Shown: positions 42,864-52,779, counted from the stretch's first letter. The stretch: 54,625 bases of DNA from Thiofilum flexile DSM 14609 (GCF_000380185.1 NZ_KB904780.1:162995-217619); one strand, 5' to 3'. A program made the numbers and translations. The notes: generated by a model not told the origin, from the letters alone.

Positions 42864-44102
42864 ATGCCTCAAGCGCGTAGTATCTATCGTCAACCTAATT
42901 TTCTACCCTTCTTGTCTGGGCGTGTTTTGGCGGCCTTTGCCACCCAAATTCAAGCCGTAGTAGTCGCCTGGCAAGTCTATGATATGACCAACGATCCGAT
43001 GGCATTGGCCTATGTAGGATTGGCACAATTCATTCCTATGTTACTGCTCCTTATTCCGGCGGGTGATTTACTAGATCGTTTTGAGCGTAAGAAGATATTA
43101 ACCGCCAGTTGGTTATTAGAAGCGCTGTGTGGGGCTTTATTATTAGTTCTATCGTTAATCCCTATTCATAATCCTATTTTTTATTATGTGGTATTAATGC
43201 TCTATGGTTGTGGTCGAGCCTTTACGGGGCCTGCAGTGCAAAGCTTATTACCCCAAATTGTCCCGCGTGAACAATTAGCCGCCGCGATTGCCACGAATAG
43301 CATGTTAATGCGTAGTGCCGCTATTGCAGGGCCTTTAGTCGGTGGGGGATTATATGCTCTTGGTGGGGGTGCCTTAACTTATACCCTATGCATGTTAGGC
43401 TTTTCAGGGGGAGCACTATTATTAACGAGGGTGAATATAGTAGCGCCTATTAAAACGAATACGCCTATTAGTGGGAATGCTTGGCAACGTTTTACCGCCG
43501 GAATTCAATTCATCCGCTCTCGCCCTATTATTTTAGGCACCATTTCATTGGATTTATTCGCCGTATTACTCGGTGGAGTCGTTGCCTTATTACCTATTTA
43601 TGCCAAAGATATTTTACACGTTGGCTCGTTAGGGCTAGGTGCTTTACGTAGTGGTATGTCATTGGGTGAAATTGCCGTGGGTTTGTATTTAAGTCTACAT
43701 CCCTTAAATCACCATGTAGGTAAAATTATGTTTGCAGCGGTGATTATATTTGGCTTAGCTAATTTAGTGTTTTCGCTCTCCACTAGTTTTATATTGTCAT
43801 TTATAGCGCTCATGATAGCCGGTGCTGCCGATATGGTAAGTGTGTATATTCGCTCTGCCTTAGTGCAATTCTCCACGCCTGATGAAATGCGCGGACGAGT
43901 GAATGCGGTGAATATGTTGTTTATTAGCTCATCTAATGAGTTAGGCGAATTTCGCGCAGGTCTTAGTGCTAAATGGCTAGGGACAGAACCTGCTGCGGTA
44001 GTGGGGAGTTTATTTACCCTAGGTGTGGCAGGGCTCTGGATGTGGGCGTTTAAGCCATTAATAGCGGTGAATAAGTTTGAGGATGCCTCGGCGAAAGCTT
44101 AA
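42864..44102 (+). CDS. MFS transporter (EntS-like exporter family)
   Basis: The 412-residue protein has about twelve membrane helices and the loop 2-3 signature GDLLDRFERKKIL. The N-terminus and the motif RSAAIAGPLVGGGLY resemble the enterobactin exporter/MFS_3 group, so export is more likely than uptake. The substrate is unknown. It ends six bases before the convergent hipA. Confidence 0.85.
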   Translation: MPQARSIYRQPNFLPFLSGRVLAAFATQIQAVVVAWQVYDMTNDPMALAYVGLAQFIPMLLLLIPAGDLLDRFERKKILTASWLLEALCGALLLVLSLIPIHNPIFYYVVLMLYGCGRAFTGPAVQSLLPQIVPREQLAAAIATNSMLMRSAAIAGPLVGGGLYALGGGALTYTLCMLGFSGGALLLTRVNIVAPIKTNTPISGNAWQRFTAGIQFIRSRPIILGTISLDLFAVLLGGVVALLPIYAKDILHVGSLGLGALRSGMSLGEIAVGLYLSLHPLNHHVGKIMFAAVIIFGLANLVFSLSTSFILSFIALMIAGAADMVSVYIRSALVQFSTPDEMRGRVNAVNMLFISSSNELGEFRAGLSAKWLGTEPAAVVGSLFTLGVAGLWMWAFKPLIAVNKFEDASAKA

Positions 44103-44108
44103 TTATTT

Positions 44109-45008
44109 CTAATCGCGATAGCGTTGTGCCAAATTTAAGATACCGCTAAAAATAGGTTCGCTAATATGGGCTGGGAAATCAGCATCCAGCTCATCTGCGA
44201 CCGTCATTACCACTTTTTCTGCGTGAGTGAGTATTTTCTCTAATAAACTCTGCACTATTTCATTAGAAAAGCCACAATATTCGGCGGTTGAGATAAAATG
44301 CCTAGGCATTATTTTAGACCAGTGATAATGACGATTTTTACCTTGTAATGCCATCGCCATACGCACTTTTTGGGGAGCTATACCCTTACCCATAAGTGGA
44401 TATAATGATAAGACATCATAAAAAGGAGTTAACCGATAACGATTACCTGCCTCTAAAAAAATACTGAAATTTTTGGCATGCCCATCACTAGCGGCTAATA
44501 GCCAATACACCATTTGAGCACGCAAAAATAAGGATCGATCTTCGCTAGCCTGCTGGGAACCTAATAACAAACGCATAATAGCGGCAATACTAGGCCCACC
44601 CTCTGCTTCATACTTTAACGCGGGTGAATACCCTAACGCTTGGCACATATCCTCTTGTGGAAGACGCATCAACCATGATTGATCGCTCGACCAACGCCGA
44701 TCAAAGCGCTCTACTGCCAATACTGATAAATCCTCAACTTGCACAAGCTGCGCGTTGGGTACAGATAATCCAAATGCCTGACATAGACGCAAACATAGCC
44801 ATTCATTTCTAGCACTTTCCGCCAAATCAATCTGATTATAATGAATCAAGCCAATGGGTAATTTTAAAATATGACTAGTAGGTGTAGTACCTAAGGGTAA
44901 TTGCCACTGATTTTCATACCATAATAGGGCTGTTTTTTCCTGAGCACCCGCTAGTGATACACGAAAATCATCTACCTCAACCAACAAGTGGCTTTTACGA
45001 CTTACCAT
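44109..45008 (-). CDS. hipA: HipA-type toxin kinase without the N-terminal domain
   Basis: The 299-residue protein matches E. coli HipA (440 residues) from about residue 135 to the end: RVSLAGAQEKTALL carries the autophosphorylated Ser position, followed by AVERFDRRW, RLPQEDMCQALG, SDGHAKNFS (catalytic Asp) and RLTPFYDVLS (Mg-binding Asp). The kinase core therefore looks intact, but the N-subdomain that contacts HipB is missing, and no HipS-like ORF is present. I start at ATG 45008 (GGGAG upstream), overlapping the hipB stop; the frame is open to a TTG at 45020. It may be a HipT-like short kinase or a deletion product. Confidence 0.88.
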   Translation of the reverse strand: MVSRKSHLLVEVDDFRVSLAGAQEKTALLWYENQWQLPLGTTPTSHILKLPIGLIHYNQIDLAESARNEWLCLRLCQAFGLSVPNAQLVQVEDLSVLAVERFDRRWSSDQSWLMRLPQEDMCQALGYSPALKYEAEGGPSIAAIMRLLLGSQQASEDRSLFLRAQMVYWLLAASDGHAKNFSIFLEAGNRYRLTPFYDVLSLYPLMGKGIAPQKVRMAMALQGKNRHYHWSKIMPRHFISTAEYCGFSNEIVQSLLEKILTHAEKVVMTVADELDADFPAHISEPIFSGILNLAQRYRD

Positions 45009-45247
45009 TCTTGCTCCCAATGTGTCGTTTTATGGGTAGCCTTGGGCACTAAATGTAGCTCTATATCTAGAGCGGATAATAACTTAAATAAGGTTTCTAG
45101 CTTTGTACCATCCGGCTGGTTTTCAAAAGCGGATATAGTGCTTTGCTTTAAGCCTGTATGTTCAGCTAGGGTACTTTGCGTTATCTGAGCACGCTTGCGT
45201 TGATCACGTAGGGCTGTCGCTAGCATATCGGTAGAATAAATGTGCAT
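45002..45247 (-). CDS. hipB: HipB-type antitoxin/repressor
   Basis: The 81-residue protein has an N-terminal XRE helix-turn-helix (RKRAQITQSTLAEHTGLKQS to TISAFENQPDGT) and a short C-terminal tail, as in E. coli HipB (88 residues). Two HipB-type operators lie directly upstream. HipB both represses the operon and neutralises the kinase. It overlaps hipA by seven bases. Confidence 0.93.
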   Translation of the reverse strand: MHIYSTDMLATALRDQRKRAQITQSTLAEHTGLKQSTISAFENQPDGTKLETLFKLLSALDIELHLVPKATHKTTHWEQEW

Positions 45248-45252
45248 GATTT

Positions 45253-45270
45253 TATCCGCTACAAAGGATA
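45253..45270. promoter_or_regulatory. HipB operator O1
   Basis: TATCC-N8-GGATA, exactly the E. coli HipB consensus, with spacer GCTACAAA. It begins six bases upstream of the hipB start codon, so bound HipB would cover the ribosome site and block transcription. Confidence 0.92.
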
Positions 45271-45280
45271 AATCCCATTT

Positions 45281-45298
45281 TATCCGCTATAGGGGATA
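45281..45298. promoter_or_regulatory. HipB operator O2
   Basis: A second perfect TATCC-N8-GGATA (spacer GCTATAGG), 28 bases centre to centre from O1, which is compatible with dimers bound cooperatively on the same side of the helix. Confidence 0.92.
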
Positions 45299-45410
45299 AA
45301 AGCAAAGTCTACCTAAATCAGTTTACCCCATTCTACTAACACCTTAATTTTAGAGTCTCTCAGGTATCTTGCTATACTAAAAGGCCAATGACTCTGTTTG
45401 GAACTACTCA

Positions 45411-45564
45411 ATGCCTGCTTATGATTTTTTTCACTATATTGTAAAAGCAGCTCTTATCAAGGCGGGGTGGACAATCACCTAATCAAAAAATTGTTCAACG
45501 TTACAAAGTTAAACTAGTGATCTTTGATCCTGTTAAGGAGGAGATTAGCCAATGGAAAAGTTAA
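45411..45564 (+). pseudogene. xisH: Remnant of xisH with an internal deletion
   Basis: The first 23 codons from ATG 45411 encode MPAYDFFHYIVKAALIK-type XisH N-terminus and end in WTIT followed by TAA at 45480. Two bases later, in another frame, comes the XisH C-terminus QKIVQRYKVKLVIFDP, ending in TAA at 45562 and overlapping the xisI start as normal. About 85-90 codons between the two ends are missing. XisH would be a nuclease-fold partner of XisI. Confidence 0.82.
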
Positions 45565-45986
45565 ATCAATACCGCCAGTATATTAAACAAATTTTAGAAT
45601 ACTATGCACAATTTAAACCCTCTTATGGTGATTTAAATATGCAGCTTATTTTTGATGAACAGCGAGATAGTTATCAGCTTATGACTATTGGCTGGTTAGG
45701 CTATGACCGTTATCATGGTTCACTATTGCATGTGGAAATCAAAGACGGTTTGATTTGGATTCAGCATGATGGAACAGAGGGCGGCATTGCTAATGAATTA
45801 GTAGAGCTAGGTGTGCCTAAATCAGAGATTGTATTAGCCTTTCATGCGCCCTATAAACGTAAATTTACCGGATTTGCAACGGGCTTAACGGAAGAGGCAG
45901 AAAACTCTTTTGGCATCATTAAAGTCAAAAAAAGTACCTCACTTGAGCAAATGGATGAAGCTATTCATAAGGGTAGTATTCCTTGA
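45552..45986 (+). CDS. xisI: XisI-family protein (fdxN element excision-controlling factor)
   Basis: The 144-residue protein has the full XisI pattern (QYRQYIKQILEYYAQFKPSY, IDIKDGLIWIQHDGTE-like core, GVPKSEIVLAFHAPYKR). About 30 residues at the C-terminus go beyond the standard XisI length. XisI and XisH act together in heterocyst element excision, but most copies stand alone in filamentous bacteria with no known role. It overlaps the broken xisH, so it has lost its partner here. Confidence 0.85.
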   Translation: MEKLNQYRQYIKQILEYYAQFKPSYGDLNMQLIFDEQRDSYQLMTIGWLGYDRYHGSLLHVEIKDGLIWIQHDGTEGGIANELVELGVPKSEIVLAFHAPYKRKFTGFATGLTEEAENSFGIIKVKKSTSLEQMDEAIHKGSIP

Positions 45987-46156
45987 CCGCCATGCCTTAC
46001 CCATTAAAAACCAACTGTTTGCGGCTCTGCTAAAAAGTGAGCAAAAAGCTCTCAATATCAAGAAAAACTAACTCATAGACTGAAAAAATCTCGTTTGTTG
46101 CAATGCAATATCGAGACTATTATCAAAGGATAAAATAATAAAAGAAGGACATTACT

Positions 46157-46372
46157 ATGAGTAACATTATTAATTTAATCAGTACTTGGTTTAAACCCCA
46201 AGCCAAAACTACCAATACTACGGCTCTCAGTGAGCGTGAAATCCGCCGAGCTGTTACCGAACTTAAGGCCTTAGACGACCGTGATTTAAGTGAGCTAGGT
46301 CTCACACGCGGTGGTATCGAATATGCAGTACGTTATGGTCGCCCCCAAGATCAGTGGAATCAAGCGGCCTAA
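46157..46372 (+). CDS. DUF1127 small protein
   Basis: The 71-residue basic protein contains the DUF1127 pattern (REIRRAVTELKALDDRDLSELGLTRGGIEYAVR). The AAGGAC ribosome site is good. In other Proteobacteria small DUF1127 proteins bind RNA or affect phosphate and carbon responses; here function is unknown. Single gene with an AT-rich leader. Confidence 0.85.
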   Translation: MSNIINLISTWFKPQAKTTNTTALSEREIRRAVTELKALDDRDLSELGLTRGGIEYAVRYGRPQDQWNQAA

Positions 46373-46480
46373 TAGTCAGCTATAAAAACAGCTAACCCCT
46401 TGCCCTTGATATCCTGTGAGATACTAATCTAACAATAGGACGCACACACAGGTACGCCCTTTTGAGTATTACCGAACCCG

Positions 46481-47704
46481 CCGTAAAGCCCCTTGCTTCA
46501 GCTAGGGGATATAAGGCGATCGGCGACAGCCGATGAAAGGTAGTACTACAACGATAACAGTTAGCACCTTTTGTAGTATAATCAATACTATGAAACCAGC
46601 CACCCACCTCAAAACCCTCAAAGTTCGCATCAAGGATAAGCACAAACCTATTCTTGAGCGCATGGCGTTTGAGGTGAATCAGGTCTGGAATGCCGCGAAT
46701 GAAGAAACGGCCTATTATTCACATTTCTTCATCCCTGAATCGGGTTTCCACTCACTCTATCTCAGCGCCTACGATCTACAAAAAGACCTCAAAGGTATGA
46801 AAGCCGAACAAGGCTTTATGATTCACTCTAGCACGATTCAAGAAGCGATAGCCGTTCACGAAAAAGCGCGTAAGCAATTCAAGAAAAGTAAGCTGCGTTG
46901 GAGAGTATCGAGTGGTTCTAAACGTTCTTTAGGTTGGATACCGTTTAAAAAAGGTGCTGCGGTTTGGAAGCATGGACAAGTACGCTATGCGGGTCATATC
47001 TTCAAGGTATGGGATAGCTATGGGCTTTATCAATACGAGTTTCGCTCTGGCTCTTTTTCCCAAGAGGCACGAGGTCGCTGGTATTTCAATATTGTCGTGG
47101 AAGTACCCAACATTGAATCGACTGCTACAGGCGAAGTCGGCATCGATCTAGGTCTAAAAGACACCGCCACTTGCAGCAATGGGGATAAATTAGAGCGCGG
47201 GGATTTCTATCGAGAGCTAGAACCTAAACTAGGCAAAGCTCAACGCGCTAAGCAAAAGAAACGGGTAAAGGCTATCCATGCTCAGATTAAAAATAGGCGC
47301 TTAGAGGCTATACACCAGTTTTCCAATAAAGTCGTGAAAGCAAACGGCTTAATCGTCATTGGCAATGTGAGTAGTTCCGGTCTAGCTAAAACTAACATGG
47401 CAAAGTCTGTCTTAGATGCGGGTTGGTTTATGCTCAAAACACAACTGAAATACAAAGCGAGTGCGCGGTCAGGGGTGTTTCTAGAAGTCAATGAATCGTA
47501 CACGACCCAAACCTGCTCGTGTTGTGGCTGTATCAGCCCTAACAGTCCGAAAGGTAGAGCCGGTCTTGGAATAAGAGAATGGTCTTGCCCTGAGTGTGGG
47601 GTACTGCATGATAGAGATATTAATGCAGCCAAGAACATTCTCGCGCTCGGATATGAGCGTCTGGCAGCAGGAATCCCCGTCCTTTAGGTCGGGGAGGATG
47701 TCAA
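46481..47704 (+). mobile_element. IS200/IS605-type tnpB-only element
   Basis: It carries tnpB without a Y1 transposase gene, so it would move only with a TnpA in trans. The right end is a hairpin CCCCG-T-CC-TTTA-GG-T-CGGGG (47675-47694), followed by GATGTCAA, the usual right-end and guide-RNA boundary layout; the tnpB stop lies in its loop. A probable left end is a hairpin CCCCTTGC/GCTAGGGG (46489-46508) followed by ATCGGC-GACA-GCCGAT (46519-46534). The left limit is approximate. The right end meets the FAD-oxidoreductase gene at its stop codon. Confidence 0.75.
46590..47687 (+). CDS. tnpB: TnpB-family RNA-guided nuclease with altered RuvC centre
   Basis: The 365-residue protein has the TnpB layout: helical N-terminal part, RuvC-I with GIDLG (Asp186), a four-Cys zinc ribbon (CSCCG, CPECG) and RuvC-III HDRDINAAKNIL (Asp341/343). 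At the canonical RuvC-II position, where IVIED is expected, it reads IVIGNVSSS, so the Glu is missing. A Glu in VNESYTTQTCS (Glu302) may replace it, as in a group of TnpB proteins with rearranged sites. I start at ATG 46590, the usual MKPATHLK-like beginning; the upstream in-frame codons overlap the hairpins. Confidence 0.88.
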   Translation: MKPATHLKTLKVRIKDKHKPILERMAFEVNQVWNAANEETAYYSHFFIPESGFHSLYLSAYDLQKDLKGMKAEQGFMIHSSTIQEAIAVHEKARKQFKKSKLRWRVSSGSKRSLGWIPFKKGAAVWKHGQVRYAGHIFKVWDSYGLYQYEFRSGSFSQEARGRWYFNIVVEVPNIESTATGEVGIDLGLKDTATCSNGDKLERGDFYRELEPKLGKAQRAKQKKRVKAIHAQIKNRRLEAIHQFSNKVVKANGLIVIGNVSSSGLAKTNMAKSVLDAGWFMLKTQLKYKASARSGVFLEVNESYTTQTCSCCGCISPNSPKGRAGLGIREWSCPECGVLHDRDINAAKNILALGYERLAAGIPVL

Positions 47705-50700
47705 AGCAATACTTTCTCAATCCCGCCGTGAGTGGCTTTCTCGATAAAGGCTTTTTGCCAATCTTTGCCAAATAAATGATTCGCCATTTCTACCACAATG
47801 TAATCGGTCTCCATTCCGGTATCATCACGGTAGCGTGATAAGCCTTGTTGACAAGCAGGGCAAGAGGTCAAGATTTTTACATTGCCATTTTTGGCTTTAT
47901 CTTCACCCGTTAAGGTCTTAATCCCGTCTTTAAGGCTTTCTTCTTTGCGGAAACGTAATTGGCTCGCAATATCAGGGCGGCTCACCGCAAATGTACCCGC
48001 CTCACCACAACAGCGATCGGATAACACCACATTAGAGCCAGTCAATTCGGTGACAACCTTCATAGGATTCATCTGTTTCATAGGGGTATGGCAAGGATCG
48101 TGGTAGACATATTGCACACCACTCACGCCTTCCATTTTCATCCCTTTTTCCACCAGATACTCATGAATATCTAATAAGCGGCACTCTGGGAAAATACGCT
48201 CAAACTCATATTTCATGAGCTGATCCATACAGGTCCCACAAGACACAATCACCGTTTTAATATTTAAATACTTCAAGGTACTTGCTACACGATGGAAGAG
48301 CACACGGTTTTCGGTGCTGATCGCATTACCTTTTTTAGTATCACCAGAAGACGTTTGCGGATAGCCACAGCATAAATAGCCGGGGGGTAATACCGTAGTC
48401 GCCCCCACCTCATACAGCATAGCCATCGTAGCTAAACCGACTTGGCTAAACAGACGCTCAGAACCACAACCGGGGAAATAGAAAACAGCATCCCCTTGAC
48501 CATTTGCGGTTTTAACTGGATCACGAATCACCGGAATGGTTTGATTATCTTCCAGTCCCAACATGGCACGGGTGGTTTTAACGGGTAATCCGGCAGGCAA
48601 AGGCTTTTTCACAAACTGAATCACTTGTGTTGTGATGCTAGGTTTGCCGGTCGTTGCCTCAGGGCGTTTGCTATCACTGATTAAATGCGTTTTCTTTGCC
48701 ACTTGATAAGCGAGATTTTGTGCTCTAAATCCCACGCCTACCATCGCCGCTCGCATCCACTCGACTTTATTGGCATCTTTAATATTTAAAAACTGCATCC
48801 CCGCCCACGCCACCGGACTGCTGCGGCGCTGGCCTTGCGCTTTGAGAATGCTACGCATCTTGACCGTTACATCACCAAAGTCGATATTGACAGGGCAAGG
48901 CTCAAGGCATTTATGACAGACTGTGCAGTGATCCGCGACATCATTCATTTCATCAAAATGACGCAGTGATACTCCGCGCTGGGTTTGTGCTTCATAGAGG
49001 AAAGCTTCAATCATGAGACCCGTGGCTAAGATTTTATTGCGCGGGGAATAGAGCAAATTCGCACGTGGAATATGCGTATTACAGACCGGCTTACATTTGC
49101 CACAACGTAGACAGTCTTTAATGCTCTTATTCAGCTCACCTAATTCATTATGTTCGAGTAATAAGGCTTCACGCTCAACTAAACGTAAGGACGGAGTATA
49201 GGCATTGTCCAAGCCAGAGCCGGGGAGTAGCTTACCCTTATTAAAATGCCCATTGGGGTCAATTTGCTGTTTGTAATCGGCAAATTCCACCACCTCACGC
49301 TCATCCAGATATTGATACTTCGTTAGACCAATCCCATGCTCGCCTGAAATAACGCCATCCAGTGCGCGTGCTAAGATCATGATTTCATCCACGACACGCT
49401 CGGCCTCGTGCAGCATCTCATAATCATTGGAGTTTACGGGGATATTGGTATGCACATTACCATCGCCTGCGTGCATATGCAGAGCAACGAATAAACGTCC
49501 AGAGCGATATTTAGCATGAATCTTATCGAGGGATTGACGTAGTGGCTCTAGCTCGCCCCCTGCGAATATTTCTTTCAGCGGACGTTCTACCTCGGCGCGA
49601 TAGGAAATACGCAGATCAAGACGTAATAGTACATCAATCAGCCGATCACCTTGGCGGATCGCGGCTTGAGCAGACTCATTAAGTAGTTCAGGGTGAGCGG
49701 TGGCAGGCTGATCAAAATTAGTTAAAGTACTTTCCCAACGCTGTTTTACACGGAGTAAGTAGTCCGTAGCTGCACGCTTTTTAGAGTCTAAAATGGCTTG
49801 TCGCTCAGCACTCGCCTCGTAATTCGGTACATGGCGTAATTCAGGTTGTTCACCGGCTAGATACTCTAATACCGCATTTAAAATCTTGAGCTTATTTTGC
49901 ATAGACTGCTGCACATTAATACGCTCAATGCCTTCGGTATAAGCCGCTAGATTATGCAACGGAATAACCACGTCCTCATTGATCTTAAACGCATTGGTAT
50001 GTTTAGCAATCGCAGCAGTACGTGAGCGATCCGCCCAGAATTGCCGCCGTGCTTCGGGGCTTACTGCAATAAAACCCTCGGCATTTCGCGCATTTGCTAG
50101 GCGCACCATTTCTGCTGCTGTTTTTGCTACGGCATCAGGATCATCGCTAACAATATCAGCGATCAATACCATTTTAGGTAGGCGCCCACGAGCACCTTTT
50201 GGGGTATATTTCACCGCTTTAATATAACGCTCGTCTAAATGCTCTAGGCCGGAAAGCAGTACATCATTGCACCCATCCACATAGTTTTTGATTTCGACAA
50301 TGGCAGGAACCGCTTCATGTAAATCCGTCCCGTAAAACTCCAAACAGACGGTACGAATATTGTCCGGCATACGATGCAGAATAAACTCTGCTGAGGTGAT
50401 TAAACCATCACAGCCTTCTTTTTGAATACCGGGTAAGCCGCCGAGGAATTTATTGGTGACATCTTTACCTAAACCTACTTTACGGAAATATTGTCCGGCA
50501 AAGGTCATCAGGGTAGGTTCACCTTTAGGAGTCTTACCATTAGCTTCAAAGCGTTGTACTGAAAATTTAACTTCGGCTTGATCGTGGATTTTGCCTAGAT
50601 TGTGATTAATGCGGGTCACTTCTAACCACTCGGCATCCGGTGTAACCATACGCCATGAGAGTAGATTATCCAGCGCTGTACCCCATAAGACCGCCTTTTT

Positions 50701-51585
50701 GCCACCGGCATTCATAGCGATATTGCCGCCAATGGTAGAGGCATTTTGTGAGGTAGGATCGACGGCAAAGACTAATTGGTGTTTAGCCGCTAAATCAGAT
50801 ACTCGCTTAGTTACGACACCCGCCTCGGCGCGTACTATGGGAACGGTTTTATCCACTTCCGGCAGATTATTACGAAAACTGACTTCGCTTAAAAACTCCA
50901 GCTTTTCAGTATTAATCACAGCACTGAATTTAGTCAGTGGAATGGCTCCTCCGGTATAGCCTGTACCACCGCCACGAGGTATCACAGTTAAGCCCAGTTC
51001 AATACAGGCCTGTACTAAACGCGCCATTTCCTCTTCGGTATCGGGGGCGAGGACTACAAAGGGTAATTCCACCCGCCAGTCGGTCGCATCGGTGACATGC
51101 GATACACGGGCTAGACCGTCAAACTGCACATTGTCTTTGCGAGTGATTTTATTAAAACGCTTTTTAGCTCGCTCCCGTAATTGCTGATGCTCAACAAATT
51201 CATGGGCGAGCTTATCCACCGCTTGCGAGGCTAGCTCGACTAGCTCTAAGGTTAAGGTATTATCCCGTGCGCGCTCTTTAATTCGTGCTAAGCGTCCGAG
51301 TAAGGTATCTAAAAATTCACGTTGACGCTTAGGGTGATCCAATAGATCGTCTTGAATATAGGGATTGCGCGCGACTACCCACATATCGCCCAGCATTTCT
51401 AACAGCATATGCGAGGAAATACCCGTTTCCCGCTCTAACCGCAGTGACGATAAAATCTCCCATGCCCTTTCCCCTAATAGGCGACATACAATTTCTTTAT
51501 CGGAGAAAGAGGTATAGTTATAAGGAATCTCACGAATCGGGTCAGCTTTCGCTACAGGTGTTAATTGAGTTTTGGTTAGAGCAGT
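47701..51585 (-). CDS. Large FAD-linked oxidase / 4Fe-4S / CCG-domain oxidoreductase with DUF3683
   Basis: The protein of about 1,294 residues joins an N-terminal DUF3683, a GlcD/D-lactate-dehydrogenase type FAD-binding domain ([35 protein letters not shown]) with its C-terminal cap ([19 protein letters not shown]), two ferredoxin motifs ([28 protein letters not shown]), and two CCG domains ([28 protein letters not shown]). This fusion suggests a cytoplasmic or membrane-associated D-2-hydroxyacid dehydrogenase coupled to HdrD-like clusters; the substrate is unknown. I start at ATG 51585, giving MTALTK; a TTG at 51609 adds eight residues. Its TGA is at the edge of the TnpB element. Confidence 0.85.
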   Translation of the reverse strand, partial: TALTKTQLTPVAKADPIREIPYNYTSFSDKEIVCRLLGERAWEILSSLRLERETGISSHMLLEMLGDMWVVARNPYIQDDLLDHPKRQREFLDTLLGRLARIKERARDNTLTLELVELASQAVDKLAHEFVEHQQLRERAKKRFNKITRKDNVQFDGLARVSHVTDATDWRVELPFVVLAPDTEEEMARLVQACIELGLTVIPRGGGTGYTGGAIPLTKFSAVINTEKLEFLSEVSFRNNLPEVDKTVPIVRAEAGVVTKRVSDLAAKHQLVFAVDPTSQNASTIGGNIAMNAGGKKAVLWGTALDNLLSWRMVTPDAEWLEVTRINHNLGKIHDQAEVKFSVQRFEANGKTPKGEPTLMTFAGQYFRKVGLGKDVTNKFLGGLPGIQKEGCDGLITSAEFILHRMPDNIRTVCLEFYGTDLHEAVPAIVEIKNYVDGCNDVLLSGLEHLDERYIKAVKYTPKGARGRLPKMVLIADIVSDDPDAVAKTAAEMVRLANARNAEGFIAVSPEARRQFWADRSRTAAIAKHTNAFKINEDVVIPLHNLAAYTEGIERINVQQSMQNKLKILNAVLEYLAGEQPELRHVPNYEASAERQAILDSKKRAATDYLLRVKQRWESTLTNFDQPATAHPELLNESAQAAIRQGDRLIDVLLRLDLRISYRAEVERPLKEIFAGGELEPLRQSLDKIHAKYRSGRLFVALHMHAGDGNVHTNIPVNSNDYEMLHEAERVVDEIMILARALDGVISGEHGIGLTKYQYLDEREVVEFADYKQQIDPNGHFNKGKLLPGSGLDNAYTPSLRLVEREALLLEHNELGELNKSIKDCLRCGKCKPVCNTHIPRANLLYSPRNKILATGLMIEAFLYEAQTQRGVSLRHFDEMNDVADHCTVCHKCLEPCPVNIDFGDVTVKMRSILKAQGQRRSSPVAWAGMQFLNIKDANKVEWMRAAMVGVGFRAQNLAYQVAKKTHLISDSKRPEATTGKPSITTQVIQFVKKPLPAGLPVKTTRAMLGLEDNQTIPVIRDPVKTANGQGDAVFYFPGCGSERLFSQVGLATMAMLYEVGATTVLPPGYLCCGYPQTSSGDTKKGNAISTENRVLFHRVASTLKYLNIKTVIVSCGTCMDQLMKYEFERIFPECRLLDIHEYLVEKGMKMEGVSGVQYVYHDPCHTPMKQMNPMKVVTELTGSNVVLSDRCCGEAGTFAVSRPDIASQLRFRKEESLKDGIKTLTGEDKAKNGNVKILTSCPACQQGLSRYRDDTGMETDYIVVEMANHLFGKDWQKAFIEKATHGGIEKVLL

Positions 51586-51737
51586 CATGCTAGGCACTTG
51601 ATTATGCAAAGACGGCTATTTTACCGCGATGCAGCACTGAAAAAAACAAGAACCTTTGTATGGGTTAATCAAGCCGGCTCGCACTCACTGGTGAGCTTTA
51701 TTATAATGAAAGTATAGCAACCGATCCGAGCAAACCC

Positions 51738-52715
51738 ATGAGCGATGTCTATCTCAACCCTCTAACCGACTTTGGTTTTAAAAAGCTGTTTGGTGAGGAA
51801 CCGCATAAAGACTTATTAATCAGCTTCTTAAATACCTTCTTACCCGCACATCATCAAGTACAAGACCTGAGTTACACCAAAAATGAATATCAAGGCCGCA
51901 GTGCCATTGACCGCAAAGCGATCTTTGATCTGAACTGTATTAGCCCCTCCGGTGAGCGCTTTATTGTCGAACTACAACGCATCAAGCAAATCTTTTTCAA
52001 AGATCGGAGTATCTATTACGCGACTTTCCCGATTCAAGAACAAGCGGTTCGCGGCGATTGGAATTATAAATTCGCTGCCGTTTATACCATTGGTATCTTG
52101 GACTTTTTGATTGATGATGATCAAACGAAAGTCTATTACCATGCTCAGCTTAAAGATCAGGATAATATTTTATTCTACGAGAAACTCAATTTTATCTATT
52201 TAGTGTTACCCCGCTTTCAATTACAAGCCCATGAGCTAAGAACGCTACAAGACAAATGGTTTTATGTGTTTAAGCATTTACACGAATTAGAGCAAATCCC
52301 TAGTCAGCTCACCGATGAGGTGTTTCAGCGTTTATTTGGTATTGCTAAAATCGCGCAATTACCGGCGAGCGAACGCCTAGGCTATGAAAGCAGTTTAAAA
52401 GACTATCGAGATTTTATGAGCACCCACGAAACCTCACGCTTAGATGGAAAAAAAATAGGCTTAGTAGAGGGAGAGAAAATTGGTTTGGAAAAAGGGGAAA
52501 AAATTGGGCTAGAAAAGGGAGAGAAAATCGGCTTAGAGAAAGGTAAACAGCTAGGGATTGAAGAGGGTAAACAACTGGGGATTGAAGAAGGAGCCTTGCA
52601 AAAAGCCCAAGCAATAGCACTGAATTTATTGCAGCTAGGTCTTTTACCCGAAACTGAGATTGCGCGTATTGCGGGGCTAACGTTAGCAGAGGTACAAAGG
52701 CTTAAATCGGTTTAG
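51738..52715 (+). CDS. Rpn/PD-(D/E)XK-family transposase-like nuclease
   Basis: The 325-residue protein starts with the family hallmark LTDFGFKKLFGEEPHKDLLISFLN and has the core acidic positions (KAIFDLNC and FIVELQR) of the PD-(D/E)XK fold. The last third contains six 8-residue repeats (EKIGLEKG/KQLGIEEG) followed by a LAEVQRL tail. Relatives (RpnA-E) promote recA-independent recombination, but many copies in filamentous bacteria are of unknown role. A TATAAT-like box is at 51702. Confidence 0.88.
   Translation: MSDVYLNPLTDFGFKKLFGEEPHKDLLISFLNTFLPAHHQVQDLSYTKNEYQGRSAIDRKAIFDLNCISPSGERFIVELQRIKQIFFKDRSIYYATFPIQEQAVRGDWNYKFAAVYTIGILDFLIDDDQTKVYYHAQLKDQDNILFYEKLNFIYLVLPRFQLQAHELRTLQDKWFYVFKHLHELEQIPSQLTDEVFQRLFGIAKIAQLPASERLGYESSLKDYRDFMSTHETSRLDGKKIGLVEGEKIGLEKGEKIGLEKGEKIGLEKGKQLGIEEGKQLGIEEGALQKAQAIALNLLQLGLLPETEIARIAGLTLAEVQRLKSV
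52449..52592 (+). repeat. Six 24-bp repeats inside the Rpn-type gene
   Basis: In-frame 24-base units encode KKIGLVEG, three EKIGLEKG and two KQLGIEEG. They are similar enough for slippage to change copy number, which would lengthen or shorten a charged helix without a frameshift. Confidence 0.9.
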
Positions 52716-52779
52716 CAAAGCACAAATGCTTTGGTTGATGGATAATGAGGGTGAACCAGCGAAGTTATGACTAGCTACT

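Noticed and set aside
47701-51585. Two separate genes (FAD oxidase and iron-sulfur subunit, as in GlcD/GlcF)
   Set aside because: The frame is continuous through both parts with no internal stop and an uninterrupted domain order, so it is one fused protein.
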